Of a stretch of 62,500 nucleotides of DNA, positions 49,402 to 59,273 are shown piece by piece; position 1 is the stretch's first letter, and every line of letters begins with the position of its first letter. Position numbers and translations under genes: made by a program. Origin of the DNA: Neorhizobium galegae (GTDB lineage: Bacteria > Pseudomonadota > Alphaproteobacteria > Rhizobiales > Rhizobiaceae); contig NZ_CP090095.1 of assembly GCF_021391675.1 (NCBI RefSeq), forward strand, positions 1 through 62,500. Reading direction: 5' to 3'. Below the pieces are notes generated by a model. The model was not told the origin of the DNA, did not search any database, and saw only the letters and a list, made by a program, of their open reading frames with translations.

Positions 49402-50337
49402 TTGAAACGCATCCTTCTGGCCCTGATCCTTGTCGTCGCAACGTCCGCGGCCTCTTCCGCGTTCGCAGGCGGCCTCACCATGGTTCCCGAAGGAAATCGC
49501 CACGCGGAACAGCCGAAGGTTCCGGGTGCCTCGGTACGCCGGACTCGCGCCGGCCGCACGACCTTCGATGACAAATACGAGAAAATCCGCGACCTGCTGG
49601 CTTCCGACAAGAAGCTGATCGGCAAGATCAAGTCGACGGCCGCCGATTACGGCATCGATCCGATCCACATGATCGGCGCGATCGTCGGCGAGCACACCTA
49701 CAATGTCGATGCCTATGACCGGCTGCAGACCTATTACGTCAAGGCGGCCGCCTATGCCGGCAACAGTTTCCGTTTCGGCTACGGCGACGAGAGCATCCAG
49801 CAGTTCCTCGACCGGCCGGAATTCGGGAAATGCGATGATTTCGCCGATTCCTACAAGCTCTGGTCCTGCCGCGAAGGCGTCTGGGAAAAGAGCTTTCGCG
49901 GCCGTTCGGTCGGGGGCACCTCGTTTCCCGACAATCGGTTCAGCGCGGTCTTCTTCCAGCCCTTCTATGCTGGTCAGACTTTCGGCCTCGGCCAGGTCAA
50001 CCCGCTGACGGCGCTGATGCTCTCGGACATGGTTTCCAGGAATTCCGGTTACCCGAAGCTCGACGAGAACAAGGCCGCCGCGGTCTATGATGCGATCATG
50101 GACCCGGACAAGTCGCTCGCCTATATGGCAGCCAGCATCCGCCGCTCGATCGACGACTACAAGACGATCGCCGGCATGGATATTTCCCGCAACCCCGGCA
50201 TCACCGCGACACTCTACAATACCGGCGGTTCGGCGCAGCGCGCCGCCGCCTTGGCTGCCCGCGGCGGCCTGCCGGAGGAAAATTATTACGGCTGGCTGGT
50301 CAACGACAAGCTCGCCGAGTTGAAATCCCTCCTCTGA
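49402..50337 (+). CDS. DUF1402 secreted protein
   Basis: This 311-residue protein matches the DUF1402 family, found mainly in rhizobia and of unknown function. It has a signal peptide (KRILLALILVVATSAASSAFA, cleavage likely near residue 22). The rest reads like a goose-lysozyme or transglycosylase fold: AADYGIDPIHMIGAIVGEHTYN holds a candidate catalytic glutamate, and FGLGQVNPLTA and ATLYNTGGSAQR resemble lytic transglycosylase segments. A periplasmic murein role is therefore a guess worth testing. The start is TTG at 49402, with no ATG before the signal peptide. Confidence 0.75.
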   Translation: MKRILLALILVVATSAASSAFAGGLTMVPEGNRHAEQPKVPGASVRRTRAGRTTFDDKYEKIRDLLASDKKLIGKIKSTAADYGIDPIHMIGAIVGEHTYNVDAYDRLQTYYVKAAAYAGNSFRFGYGDESIQQFLDRPEFGKCDDFADSYKLWSCREGVWEKSFRGRSVGGTSFPDNRFSAVFFQPFYAGQTFGLGQVNPLTALMLSDMVSRNSGYPKLDENKAAAVYDAIMDPDKSLAYMAASIRRSIDDYKTIAGMDISRNPGITATLYNTGGSAQRAAALAARGGLPEENYYGWLVNDKLAELKSLL

Positions 50338-50381
50338 CGGCTGATATACCCTCCATAGGAAACCCCTGAGGAGGGCTGTCC

Positions 50382-51800
50382 ATGGACATCCGCCCCGAAC
50401 CCTTCGTTCCGCCGGCACCTCCGCATCGAGATCGGTTGCTGAACCCGATCGAGGTCATCTGGACTGCGCTGCGCAATCCGCTGGAACTTTGGGGCAAGGT
50501 TTCCTACACGCTGCCCTGGTTCGAGACGAAGTTCTTCAAGGAACGGACGCTGATCGTCAATCATCCCGGGCTTATCCGGCACATTCTGGTGGACAATGTC
50601 AGCAATTACGTCATGTCGGAGATCCGCCAGCTCGTCCTTCGCCCGATCCTCCGGGACGGCCTGCTGACGGCGGAAGGCGAGGTCTGGAAACGCTGCCGCA
50701 AGGCAATGGCGCCGGTTTTCACGCCAAGGCATTCCCGCGGTTTTGCCGGCCAGATGCTGAGCCAGACCGAGGAGTTCTCAAGGAAATATGCCGAGGCCGG
50801 CGCCGAGGGCTCGGTCCGTGATATTTCCGTGGACATGACCGAACTGACCTATGCCATCCTCGCCGAAACCCTGTTTTCCGGGGAGATCGCCGGGAACAAG
50901 GAGACCGTTGCCGACGATGTCGACCAGCTTCTGCATCGCATGGGCCGGATTGACCCGATGGACATGCTGCGCGCCCCGCCCTGGGTGCCGCGCGTAACGC
51001 GCATCGGCGGCAGGCGGATCCTCGACAAGTTCCGGCGCGTGGTTGCCGAAACCATGCTTATGCGGCAGGAGCGGATGCGCAAACATCCGAGCGATGTGCC
51101 GCAGGATTTCCTGACGCTGCTGCTGCAGCTTGCCGGTCCCGACGGACTGACCATGGGCGAGATCGAGGACAATATCCTCACCTTCATCGGCGCGGGGCAC
51201 GAGACCACGGCCCGGGCGCTTGCCTGGACGCTCTATTGCGTCGCGGAATCGCCGTCGGTACGGCAGAACATGGAAGAGGAGATCGACCGCGTTCTGGCGA
51301 CCGGCGCCGATCCGGTCGAATGGCTGGAACTGATGCCCTGGGTGCGCGCGGCGTTCGAGGAGGCATTGCGGCTCTATCCGCCGGCACCCTCGATCAATCG
51401 CGAAGCGATCAGCGACGACAACTGGACGAGCCCGGAAGGCAAGACGGTCAGGATCGACGCCGGCGTGACCGTGCTGGTCATGCCCTGGACGCTGCACCGC
51501 CACGAACTTTATTGGGAAAAGCCGCGGGCCTTCATGCCCGAGCGTTTTCTGCCCGAGAACCGCGGCAAGCTGAACCGGTTCCAGTATCTGCCTTTCGGCG
51601 CGGGCCCGCGCACCTGCATCGGCGCCACCTTCGCCCTGCAGGAGGCGGTAATCGCGCTCGCGGTGCTGATGGGTCGCTATCGTTTCGACGTTACGCCTGA
51701 GACCAAGGTCTGGCCGGTCCAGAAGTTGACCACCCAGCCGCGAGATGGTCTGCTGATGCGGGTCAGTCCGCGACATCGGAGGTCTCCGCTGGTGAATTGA
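50382..51800 (+). CDS. Cytochrome P450
   Basis: This 472-residue soluble haem mono-oxygenase has the I-helix oxygen motif GAGHETTARAL, the ExxR pair in FEEALRLYPPAP, and the haem-binding loop FGAGPRTCIG with Cys412. There is no N-terminal membrane anchor. The layout resembles CYP102-like or fatty-acid-type bacterial P450s, but the substrate cannot be told. No ferredoxin or reductase gene is adjacent, so electrons must come from elsewhere. It follows the DUF1402 gene after 44 bases and precedes the hydantoinase-type gene by 52 bases on the same strand. Confidence 0.94.
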   Translation: MDIRPEPFVPPAPPHRDRLLNPIEVIWTALRNPLELWGKVSYTLPWFETKFFKERTLIVNHPGLIRHILVDNVSNYVMSEIRQLVLRPILRDGLLTAEGEVWKRCRKAMAPVFTPRHSRGFAGQMLSQTEEFSRKYAEAGAEGSVRDISVDMTELTYAILAETLFSGEIAGNKETVADDVDQLLHRMGRIDPMDMLRAPPWVPRVTRIGGRRILDKFRRVVAETMLMRQERMRKHPSDVPQDFLTLLLQLAGPDGLTMGEIEDNILTFIGAGHETTARALAWTLYCVAESPSVRQNMEEEIDRVLATGADPVEWLELMPWVRAAFEEALRLYPPAPSINREAISDDNWTSPEGKTVRIDAGVTVLVMPWTLHRHELYWEKPRAFMPERFLPENRGKLNRFQYLPFGAGPRTCIGATFALQEAVIALAVLMGRYRFDVTPETKVWPVQKLTTQPRDGLLMRVSPRHRRSPLVN

Positions 51801-51852
51801 TCTTGGCGGCCTATGCGCTATTGATCCATAGACTGATCTTCAGGATTCTCGC

Positions 51853-53880
51853 GTGGCCTCATCCATTCTTCCCGGCCCTCTCCTTCTCGGAATCGATACC
51901 GGCGGCACCTATACGGATGCGGTGCTGTTCCGCGAGGGCGAAGGCGTTGTTGCCAAGGCGAAATCGCTGACGACCCGGCACGATCTGGCGGTCGGCATTG
52001 CCGGCGCCGTCGATGCGGTGCTGGAGAAAAGTGCCGCTTCCGCCTCGGCAATCGGCCTCGTTTCGCTGTCGACCACGCTTGCCACCAATGCGCTGGTCGA
52101 AGGGCAGGGCGGTCGTGCGGCCCTGATCATGGTCGGCTTCACCTCGGAGGATCTCACCCGTGGCGGGCTTGCCGAGGCGCTGGGAAGCGATCCGGTGATC
52201 TTCCTGCCCGGAGGCCATGACGTGCACGGCAACGAGACGCTGCTCGACATGGCGGCTCTGGAAACGGCCATGCCGGCGCTTGGCGGAACGGTTTCGTCCT
52301 TTGCGGTCGCCGGTTATTTCGCCGTCCGGAATCCGGCTCACGAAATCCGGGTGAGGGACCGTATTCGCGCGCTTTCGCATCTGCCCGCCACCTGCAGCCA
52401 CGAACTGTCGTCGAAACTCGGCGGTCCTCGCCGTGCGTTGACCACGCTGCTCAATGCCCGGCTGGTGTCGATCATCGACCGGCTGGTCGGTTCCTGCGAG
52501 GGCTTTCTGACCGCCCGTGGCATAACGGCGCCGATGATGGTGGTGCGCGGCGATGGCGCGCTGATCTCCGCTGCCGAGGCGCGGCTGCGGCCAATCGAAA
52601 CCATCCTTTCCGGCCCCGCCGCAAGCCTTGTCGGGGCGCATTTTCTGACTGGGCTCGATCAGGCGGTGGTTTCCGACATCGGCGGCACCACCACGGATGT
52701 CGCGGTTCTCGATGGCGGGCGGCCGAAGCTGGCGGAAGAGGGCGCGGTGGTCGGCGGCCATCGCACGATGGTGGAGGCGGTGGCGCTGCGCACCTATGGG
52801 CTTGGCGGCGATTCCGAGGTTCATATCGACGACCGCGGCCTCGAAGCGCGGCTCACGCTCGGTCCGCGCCGGCTTCTGCCGCTCAGCCTCGCCGCCATGG
52901 CGCATGGCGAGATCATCCTGTCGACGCTGGAAAAACAGCTGCGCGCCAGCCATGCCGGCCGGCACGACGGCCGCTTTGCGGTGCGAACCGGCGTGCCGGA
53001 TGTGATGGCCCAGGGCCTGCAGCCGCCGGAACAGGCGCTTTTTGCCCGCATCGGCAACGTGCCGGTTTCGCTCAACGATCTGCTGACGATGAATTCGCAG
53101 AAGGCAATCCTCGACCGGCTGGTTGCGAGAGGGCTGGTGCATCTCTCCGGCATCACCCCTTCCGATGCGCTGCATGTACTCGGCCGCCAGGGCCAATGGC
53201 ACGGAGAGGCTGCAAGGCTAGGGCTGGAACTTGCCGCCCGGCGCAAGGACGGCGCGGGGCGCGGGATCGCCGCGTCCTCGGAAGACTTGGCTGAGAAGAT
53301 CGTGAGCCGGCTGACGCGCCAGTCGTCCGAAGCGGTGCTCGCAGCCTGCCTCGCCGAAGATGGCGCCGGAGCCATCGATCCCGCGGTTTCGCTTGCCGTC
53401 GACCGAGCGCTGAAACGCGTTCCCGGCATTGCCCGGTTCTCCGTTTCGCTGGATCGGTCGCTGATCGGGCTCGGGGCTTCAGCACCCGTCTATTATCCGG
53501 CGGTCGCGGATATGCTCGGCGCGCAGTCGATCATTCCTGCCGATGCCGATGTTGCAAACGCCGTCGGGGCTGTGGTCGGCCAGGTCCGTGCCAGCGTCAC
53601 CATTGTCGTCACTTCCCCGGAAGAGGGCCGATTTATAGTGTCCGGAGCGGGCGAGCGGATTGCGGTCATCGGTGAAACGGCAGCGCTGACCGCCGCGCGC
53701 GAGCACGCAATCGCCGCCGCGCAGACGCAGGCGAATGCGGATGGCGCCAGGGATGCGGTGGTAACAATTTCGGAAGAACTGGATGCGCCGGAAATCGAGG
53801 GGTCGCGAAAATTCGTCGAGGCACGGATTACTGCGGTTGCAGTCGGCAGGCCGAGGATAGCCGTTTTCCAAGCGGTTTAG
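51853..53880 (+). CDS. Hydantoinase/oxoprolinase family protein (HyuA type)
   Basis: This 675-residue protein belongs to the ATP-dependent N-methylhydantoinase A / 5-oxoprolinase / acetone carboxylase beta family. It has LLLGIDTGGTYTDAVLF at the N-terminus and a second ASKHA-type nucleotide motif SDIGGTTTDVAVLDGG near residue 277. Family members usually need a HyuB partner, but none is in the window. The start is GTG at 51853. It may be co-transcribed with the P450 gene. It is followed by a palindrome and the LysR gene. Substrate unknown. Confidence 0.88.
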   Translation: MASSILPGPLLLGIDTGGTYTDAVLFREGEGVVAKAKSLTTRHDLAVGIAGAVDAVLEKSAASASAIGLVSLSTTLATNALVEGQGGRAALIMVGFTSEDLTRGGLAEALGSDPVIFLPGGHDVHGNETLLDMAALETAMPALGGTVSSFAVAGYFAVRNPAHEIRVRDRIRALSHLPATCSHELSSKLGGPRRALTTLLNARLVSIIDRLVGSCEGFLTARGITAPMMVVRGDGALISAAEARLRPIETILSGPAASLVGAHFLTGLDQAVVSDIGGTTTDVAVLDGGRPKLAEEGAVVGGHRTMVEAVALRTYGLGGDSEVHIDDRGLEARLTLGPRRLLPLSLAAMAHGEIILSTLEKQLRASHAGRHDGRFAVRTGVPDVMAQGLQPPEQALFARIGNVPVSLNDLLTMNSQKAILDRLVARGLVHLSGITPSDALHVLGRQGQWHGEAARLGLELAARRKDGAGRGIAASSEDLAEKIVSRLTRQSSEAVLAACLAEDGAGAIDPAVSLAVDRALKRVPGIARFSVSLDRSLIGLGASAPVYYPAVADMLGAQSIIPADADVANAVGAVVGQVRASVTIVVTSPEEGRFIVSGAGERIAVIGETAALTAAREHAIAAAQTQANADGARDAVVTISEELDAPEIEGSRKFVEARITAVAVGRPRIAVFQAV

Positions 53881-53923
53881 CCCGCTCACGTTGCTCGGCG
53901 CCTAGGGCGGATTGCCCTTTAAG

Positions 53924-53940
53924 CGCCCTTTAAAAGGGCG
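53924..53940. promoter_or_regulatory. Perfect palindrome upstream of the LysR gene
   Basis: CGCCCTTT-A-AAAGGGCG is a perfect 8+1+8 inverted repeat, 41 bases before the LysR start. GCTCAC (53884-53889) and GTGAGC (53944-53949) can pair around it. It may be an autoregulatory operator or the terminator of the preceding gene. Confidence 0.45.
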
Positions 53941-53980
53941 TAAGTGAGCCGGTATTTATTCCAGCTGGGAACAAATCGCA

Positions 53981-54904
53981 GTGATCACCAATCTCGCCGA
54001 TCTGGAAATCTTCGTCAAAGTCGCAGCCAGCGGAAATATGTCGGCGGCGGCGAAGAGCCTTGGCATTTCCCCGGCGGTGGTCTCGAAGCGCATCAAGCGG
54101 CTGGAGGAGCAACTGGGGACGCGCCTCCTGCAGCGCACCACCCGCCAGATCGGAATGACCGATGCCGGCAAGGGTTTTTACGATCGGATCGCCAATATCC
54201 TGACCGGGATCGAGGATGCCGAGCAATTCGTTTCGGGCCGATCGACCGAGATCGCCGGCAATCTGCGCATCTCCGCGCCGACCTCGTTCGGTCGGATGCA
54301 CATCGCGCCGCATCTTCCGACATTCATGCAGGCGAACCCACATCTGTCGATCGACCTGATGCTGTCAGATGAGTTCACGGATATCATCGCCCAGGGTTTC
54401 GACGTGGCAATCCGCATCTCCGAGCTGAAGGATTCCAGCCTTGTCGCCCGCAAACTCGTCCAGGTCCGGCGCATCCTCTGCGCCTCGCCCTCCTATGTCG
54501 AACGCCACGGCGCTCCGACGAGTATCGAGGAACTGGCGAACCATCACTGCCTGACGGCCCACAATGGCGAACCCTGGAGGCTGGAAGGCCCCAAAGGCCC
54601 GCTGATCTATCGGCCAGCCGGGATGCTGAACACCAATTCGAGCGAAGTCATCCGCGAAGCGGTGATCGCCGGTCTCGGCATCGCGCTAAGATCCACCTGG
54701 GATATCGGCAACGAGCTCAAGGATGGGCGGCTGGTGATGGTGATGCCCGGATATGAGGGCTCGAAGAATATCTCGGTCTCGGCGGTCTATCCGAGCCGGC
54801 AGCATCTCCCTTCCAAGGTCCGCGCCTTCATCGAATATCTTGCCGACCTTTATGGGCCGATCCCGTATTGGGAACGGCATTCCCCGGAGGCAAGCCGGAA
54901 ATAG
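53981..54904 (+). CDS. LysR-family transcriptional regulator
   Basis: This 307-residue regulator has the N-terminal winged helix with [36 protein letters not shown] at about residues 10-45, a linker helix, and a periplasmic-binding-type effector domain from about residue 90. It resembles the DsdC/CrgA-like branch. The start is GTG at 53981. It lies 115 bases before glcB on the same strand, so it could control glcB, the hydantoinase-type gene, or itself. The effector is unknown. Confidence 0.92.
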   Translation: MITNLADLEIFVKVAASGNMSAAAKSLGISPAVVSKRIKRLEEQLGTRLLQRTTRQIGMTDAGKGFYDRIANILTGIEDAEQFVSGRSTEIAGNLRISAPTSFGRMHIAPHLPTFMQANPHLSIDLMLSDEFTDIIAQGFDVAIRISELKDSSLVARKLVQVRRILCASPSYVERHGAPTSIEELANHHCLTAHNGEPWRLEGPKGPLIYRPAGMLNTNSSEVIREAVIAGLGIALRSTWDIGNELKDGRLVMVMPGYEGSKNISVSAVYPSRQHLPSKVRAFIEYLADLYGPIPYWERHSPEASRK

Positions 54905-55019
54905 CTGCTATCGTTCGCGATTATTTCCGATATGGCATAAGTCATTCAATATTTGTGCAATTGCAATTTCCCTCGCTACCAAAGAGACTTGCGCGCGACT
55001 GGAAAATTCGGAGGAACCG

Positions 55020-57191
55020 ATGGCCCGTATCGAAAAAAATGGTCTCGCAATCGACGAGAAGCTCCACGACTTCCTGGTGAAGGAAGCGCTGCCGGCGACC
55101 GGTGTCGATGCCGAACGGTTTTTCTCCGAGTTCTCGAAGATCGTCCACGACCTGGCGCCGAAGAACCGCGAGCTTCTCGCCAAGCGGGACGCCTTCCAGG
55201 TAAAACTCGACGACTGGTACCGCAAGAACGGAGCACCCAGCGATCTGGCTGTTTACGAAACCTTCCTGCGCGACATCGGTTACCTGCTGCCGGAAGGGCC
55301 GGATTTCACGGTTTCGACCGACAGGGTCGATCCGGAAATCGCCGAGATCGCCGGCCCACAGCTCGTCGTCCCGGTCATGAATGCCCGTTATGCGCTGAAC
55401 GCCGCCAATGCCCGTTGGGGTTCGCTTTACAATGCGCTTTATGGCACCGACGCCATTGCCGAAACCGACGGCGCTGAAAAGGGCAAGGCCTACAATCCGG
55501 TCCGCGGCGCCAAGGTCATCGCCTGGGCGCGTGACTTCCTTGATCAGTCCGTGCCGCTTTCCGGCGCAAGCTGGACCGAGGTGACCTCGTTTGTGGTCAC
55601 CGGCGGCAAGTTGACGGCCGCAGCTCAGGACGGCAAGACCGTCAATCTCGCGGATCCGGCTCAGTTTGCCGGCTATCTCGGCGAGCCCGCCGGGCCGACC
55701 CATCTGCTGCTGACGAAGAACGGCCTGCATATCGAAATCCTCATCGATGCCACGACGGCGATCGGCAAGGACGATCCAGCCAAGATTTCGGATGTCTGGC
55801 TGGAATCGGCGATCACTGCGATCATGGACTGCGAAGACTCGATCGCCGCCGTCGATGCCGAGGACAAGGTCGTCGTCTACCGCAACTGGCTCGGCCTGAT
55901 GAACGGCGACCTCCAGGAAGAGGTGAGCAAGGGCGGCAAGTCCTTCATCCGCAAGCTCAACTCCGACACAACGTTCAAGGCCCCTCCCGGCGGCGATGTG
56001 ACGGTCAAGCGCCGCTCGCTGATGCTGATCCGCAATGTCGGTCACCTGATGACCAATCCGGCGGTGCTGGACAGTGACGGCAGGGAAGTGCCGGAAGGCA
56101 TCATGGATGCGATGGTGACGGCGCTGATCGCCATCCACGATATCGGCCCGAACGGCCGCCGCCAGAATTCCCGCGCCGGTTCCATGTATGTGGTGAAGCC
56201 GAAGATGCACGGGCCGGAAGAGGTCGCCTTCGCCTGCGAGATTTTTACCCGCGTTGAACAGGCGCTCGGCATTCCAGCCAATTCCATGAAAATGGGCATC
56301 ATGGATGAGGAGCGCCGCACCACGATCAACCTCAAGGCCTGCATCCGCGAGGCGCGAGAACGTGTCGTGTTCATCAATACCGGCTTCCTCGACCGCACCG
56401 GCGACGAGATCCATACATCCATGGAAGCGGGCCCGATGATCCGCAAGGGCGACATGAAGCAGGCCGCCTGGATCGCGGCCTACGAGAACTGGAACGTCGA
56501 TATCGGCCTCGAATGCGGCCTGTCCGGCCACGCGCAGATCGGCAAGGGCATGTGGGCCATGCCCGACATGATGGCGGCTATGCTGGAACAGAAGATCGCT
56601 CATCCGAGGGCCGGCGCCAATACCGCCTGGGTCCCGTCGCCCACGGCGGCCACGCTGCACGCCACCCACTATCACAAGATCGACGTTGCCGCCGTCCAGG
56701 CCGGCCTCAAGAACCGGACCCGCGCCAAACTGTCGGATATCCTCTCCGTGCCGGTCGCTGTGCGGCCGAACTGGACCCTGGAGGAAATCCAGCGCGAACT
56801 CGACAACAACGCACAAGGCATTCTCGGCTACGTCGTCCGCTGGATCGACCAGGGCGTCGGCTGCTCCAAGGTGCCGGACATCAACAATGTCGGCCTGATG
56901 GAAGACCGCGCGACGCTGCGCATCTCCGCCCAGCACATGGCGAACTGGCTTTACCACAAGCTCACCAGCGAAGAGCAGATCGTCGAGACGATGAAGCGCA
57001 TGGCCGGCGTCGTCGATGGCCAGAACGCAGGCGACCCGCTCTATATACCGATGGCCAGGGATTTCGACAGTTCCGTCGCCTTCCAGGCAGCGCTCGATTT
57101 GGTGCTCAAGGGTCGCGAACAGCCGAACGGTTATACCGAACCGGTCCTGCATCGCCGCCGTCTGGAGCTGAAAGCCAAGCTCGCCGGCTGA
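55020..57191 (+). CDS. glcB: Malate synthase G
   Basis: Malate synthase condenses glyoxylate with acetyl-CoA to malate in the glyoxylate and glycolate pathways. The 723-residue length and the sequence fit the monomeric G form: [20 protein letters not shown], the metal-site region [23 protein letters not shown], and [18 protein letters not shown]. The C-terminal [17 protein letters not shown] carries the catalytic aspartate region. The frame is open far upstream into the LysR gene, but the ATG at 55020 has GGAGGA before it and the normal N-terminus. Confidence 0.97.
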   Translation: MARIEKNGLAIDEKLHDFLVKEALPATGVDAERFFSEFSKIVHDLAPKNRELLAKRDAFQVKLDDWYRKNGAPSDLAVYETFLRDIGYLLPEGPDFTVSTDRVDPEIAEIAGPQLVVPVMNARYALNAANARWGSLYNALYGTDAIAETDGAEKGKAYNPVRGAKVIAWARDFLDQSVPLSGASWTEVTSFVVTGGKLTAAAQDGKTVNLADPAQFAGYLGEPAGPTHLLLTKNGLHIEILIDATTAIGKDDPAKISDVWLESAITAIMDCEDSIAAVDAEDKVVVYRNWLGLMNGDLQEEVSKGGKSFIRKLNSDTTFKAPPGGDVTVKRRSLMLIRNVGHLMTNPAVLDSDGREVPEGIMDAMVTALIAIHDIGPNGRRQNSRAGSMYVVKPKMHGPEEVAFACEIFTRVEQALGIPANSMKMGIMDEERRTTINLKACIREARERVVFINTGFLDRTGDEIHTSMEAGPMIRKGDMKQAAWIAAYENWNVDIGLECGLSGHAQIGKGMWAMPDMMAAMLEQKIAHPRAGANTAWVPSPTAATLHATHYHKIDVAAVQAGLKNRTRAKLSDILSVPVAVRPNWTLEEIQRELDNNAQGILGYVVRWIDQGVGCSKVPDINNVGLMEDRATLRISAQHMANWLYHKLTSEEQIVETMKRMAGVVDGQNAGDPLYIPMARDFDSSVAFQAALDLVLKGREQPNGYTEPVLHRRRLELKAKLAG

Positions 57192-57215
57192 CCGGCGAGC
57201 AGAGGATCAGGCAAA

Positions 57216-57254
57216 GAAAAAGGCCGCCGGAGACATCTCTCGGCGGCCTTTTCG
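57216..57254 (+). terminator. Terminator between glcB and the L,D-transpeptidase gene
   Basis: AAAAAGGCCGCCG and CGGCGGCCTTTT form a perfect 11- to 12-base stem with an A-run on the left and Ts on the right, suiting the convergent genes. Confidence 0.85.
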
Positions 57255-57275
57255 TATTCTCGTCGAATTTCGCGA

Positions 57276-57947
57276 TTACTGGATCACGACGACCTTGGTT
57301 TCGCGGCCCGGACGGACGCGGCTGTAGAGGTCGATGACGTCCTGGTTGATCAGGCGGATGCAGCCCGACGAAGCCGCGGTGCCAATCGAATTCCATTCCG
57401 GCGTGCCGTGCAGACGGAAGAGCGTATCCTGGCCCTTTTCGTTGAACAGGTACATGGCGCGTGCGCCGAGCGGGTTGCTGAGGCCGGGTCCCATGCCGTC
57501 TTCGACGTATTTGGCAACGTCCGGGCGGCGGCCGGCCATTTCCTTCGGCGGGTGCCAGGTCGGCCATTCCTGCTTCCAGGCGACATAGGCCGTGCCGGAC
57601 CAGGCAAAACCCTGCTTGCCAACGCCGATGCCGTAGCGCATCGCCTTGCCGTTCGGCATGATGTAGTAGAGATGGCGTTCACGCGTGTTGACGACGATCG
57701 TGCCAGGCTTTTCGCTGGTCTGATAGCTGACGATCTGGCGGACATACTGCTTGTCCACCTTGTTGATCGGGATTGCCGGAAGGGTATAGCCGGCATCCCT
57801 CACCGATCCGTAGGAGTCGGTGAAGATCTGATCGGTGTAGGTGATGGTGGCCACCTGGGTGCCGCCGCCGGGAACCGTGGAGGCGCAACCGGCCAAGGCA
57901 GCGGTTGCCAACAAGCCGAGTGCGAGCATGCTAGTGCGAAAGCGCAT
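57276..57947 (-). CDS. L,D-transpeptidase lipoprotein (YkuD domain)
   Basis: This 223-residue protein has a lipoprotein signal with lipobox LAGC (Cys21). Its YkuD domain from about residue 80 ends in the catalytic motif HGTPEWNSIGTAASSGCIRL, with His180 and Cys196. Such enzymes form 3-3 peptidoglycan crosslinks or attach outer-membrane proteins to the wall, a major activity in Rhizobiales, which rely on L,D-crosslinks at the growing pole. It stands alone, convergent with glcB. Confidence 0.93.
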   Translation of the reverse strand: MRFRTSMLALGLLATAALAGCASTVPGGGTQVATITYTDQIFTDSYGSVRDAGYTLPAIPINKVDKQYVRQIVSYQTSEKPGTIVVNTRERHLYYIMPNGKAMRYGIGVGKQGFAWSGTAYVAWKQEWPTWHPPKEMAGRRPDVAKYVEDGMGPGLSNPLGARAMYLFNEKGQDTLFRLHGTPEWNSIGTAASSGCIRLINQDVIDLYSRVRPGRETKVVVIQ

Positions 57948-58125
57948 GGAGATCTCTTGGATAAACGAATCGATTTAGACGGGCCTCTGGCCCATCTTTG
58001 ATGACGGGTTATTTTCGATTAAACTACGCTTGGCAAGCGCTGCAGCGCATCAAAACAGAGCCTGCGCATGATTGAATAAAGCCATGGCGTTTTTGCAACA
58101 TCATGGAGGGGTTTTTCGGGATTCT

Positions 58126-58629
58126 ATGACTATACTCAACCTTGCCAGTAATAATCCATTAATAGATGGTCGCCAGTCGGCTCGCGCCATGCTGGTGCGC
58201 AAGGGCGTCCAGGTTCTGCTCCACGACATGCGGCATGCGATATTGCCGGAACTCGTGCTGTCGAGCGGAAGGCGCGCCGACCTGGTGACCATTTCGGAAA
58301 AGGGCGAGATCTGGATCGTCGAGATCAAGACGTCGATCGAGGACTTTCGCATCGACCGCAAGTGGCCGGAATACCGTTATTTTTGCGACCGGCTGTTTTT
58401 CGCGACGCACAAGGATGTGCCTCTCGATATCTTCCCGGAGGATTGTGGCCTTTTCCTCTCGGACGGTTATGGCGGGCATCTGCTGCGTGACGCACCGGAG
58501 CACAGACTGCCACCCGCCACCCGCAAGGCTATGACGCTGAACTTCTCTCGCGCCGCCGCCCAGCGCCTGATGTTGGCAGAATGGGCGACCGGCAAGTCAT
58601 TCGACGATGCCGGGAGCGATGGCGGCTGA
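58126..58629 (+). CDS. mmcB: MmcB-family DNA repair protein
   Basis: This 167-residue protein matches MmcB, a putative PD-(D/E)XK nuclease that in Caulobacter belongs to the CtrA regulon and protects against mitomycin C. The nuclease core is visible as SGRRADLVTI followed by IWIVEIKTSIEDFR, the Asp-(Glu-x-Lys) pattern, then DRKWPEYRYFCDRLFF. The ATG at 58126 gives the usual N-terminus. ATG 58084 and TTG 58072 in the same frame are alternatives, and the ribosome-binding sequence does not decide. Its stop directly abuts the actR stop on the other strand. Confidence 0.88.
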   Translation: MTILNLASNNPLIDGRQSARAMLVRKGVQVLLHDMRHAILPELVLSSGRRADLVTISEKGEIWIVEIKTSIEDFRIDRKWPEYRYFCDRLFFATHKDVPLDIFPEDCGLFLSDGYGGHLLRDAPEHRLPPATRKAMTLNFSRAAAQRLMLAEWATGKSFDDAGSDGG

Positions 58630-59205
58630 TTATTTGGGCGCGCGCTTGGCGAGGATGCGCTGCAGCGTGCGGCGATGCATGTTGAGCCGGCGTGCCGTTT
58701 CGGAGACGTTACGCTCGCACATCTCGTAGACCCGCTGGATATGTTCCCAGCGCACGCGATCCGCAGACATCGGGTTTTCCGGCACGTCTGCCCGCTCGCC
58801 CGGCCGCTGTGTCAACGCGCCAAAAATGTCGTCCGCATCGGCGGGCTTGGCGAGATAGTCGAGCGCACCGAGCTTTACGGCCGTCACAGCCGTTGCGATA
58901 TTGCCATAGCCGGTCAGCACGATCACCTTGGTGTCCTCGCGGCTCTGGCGGATCGCTTCGATCACATCCAGTCCGTTGCCGTCGCCGAGGCGCAAATCCA
59001 CCACGGCATATTTCGGCGGCCGCGCCTTCGTCTTGGCGATGCCTTCCGCGACGGACTCCGCCGTATCGACGAGGAAGCCGCGAGTTTCCATCGCGCGCGC
59101 CAGCCGTCGCAGGAACGGGCCGTCATCATCGACGATCAGCAGCGAAGGGTCAGGCCCGAGTTCGGGGTCGGCATGAACCTTGGTCGGTTCCAGGTGTGTT
59201 TCCAT
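58630..59205 (-). CDS. actR: Response regulator ActR (RegA/PrrA type)
   Basis: ActR is the partner of ActS and controls acid tolerance, microaerobic, nitrogen and carbon fixation genes in rhizobia. The 191-residue protein has a receiver with Asp70 in KYAVVDLRLGDGNG and the conserved Lys in YLAKPADADD. A proline-containing hinge and a Fis-type helix-turn-helix at the end (RNVSETARRLNMHRRTLQRIL) follow. The start at 59205 is the only good ATG. It lies 68 bases downstream of actS. Confidence 0.95.
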   Translation of the reverse strand: METHLEPTKVHADPELGPDPSLLIVDDDGPFLRRLARAMETRGFLVDTAESVAEGIAKTKARPPKYAVVDLRLGDGNGLDVIEAIRQSREDTKVIVLTGYGNIATAVTAVKLGALDYLAKPADADDIFGALTQRPGERADVPENPMSADRVRWEHIQRVYEMCERNVSETARRLNMHRRTLQRILAKRAPK

Positions 59206-59273
59206 CTCTTTCTTCTCCGCGGGTTTTCAACGGCCCCGCTTGCCTTTTCATGATGATCGGCCGGCCGGCCGGA

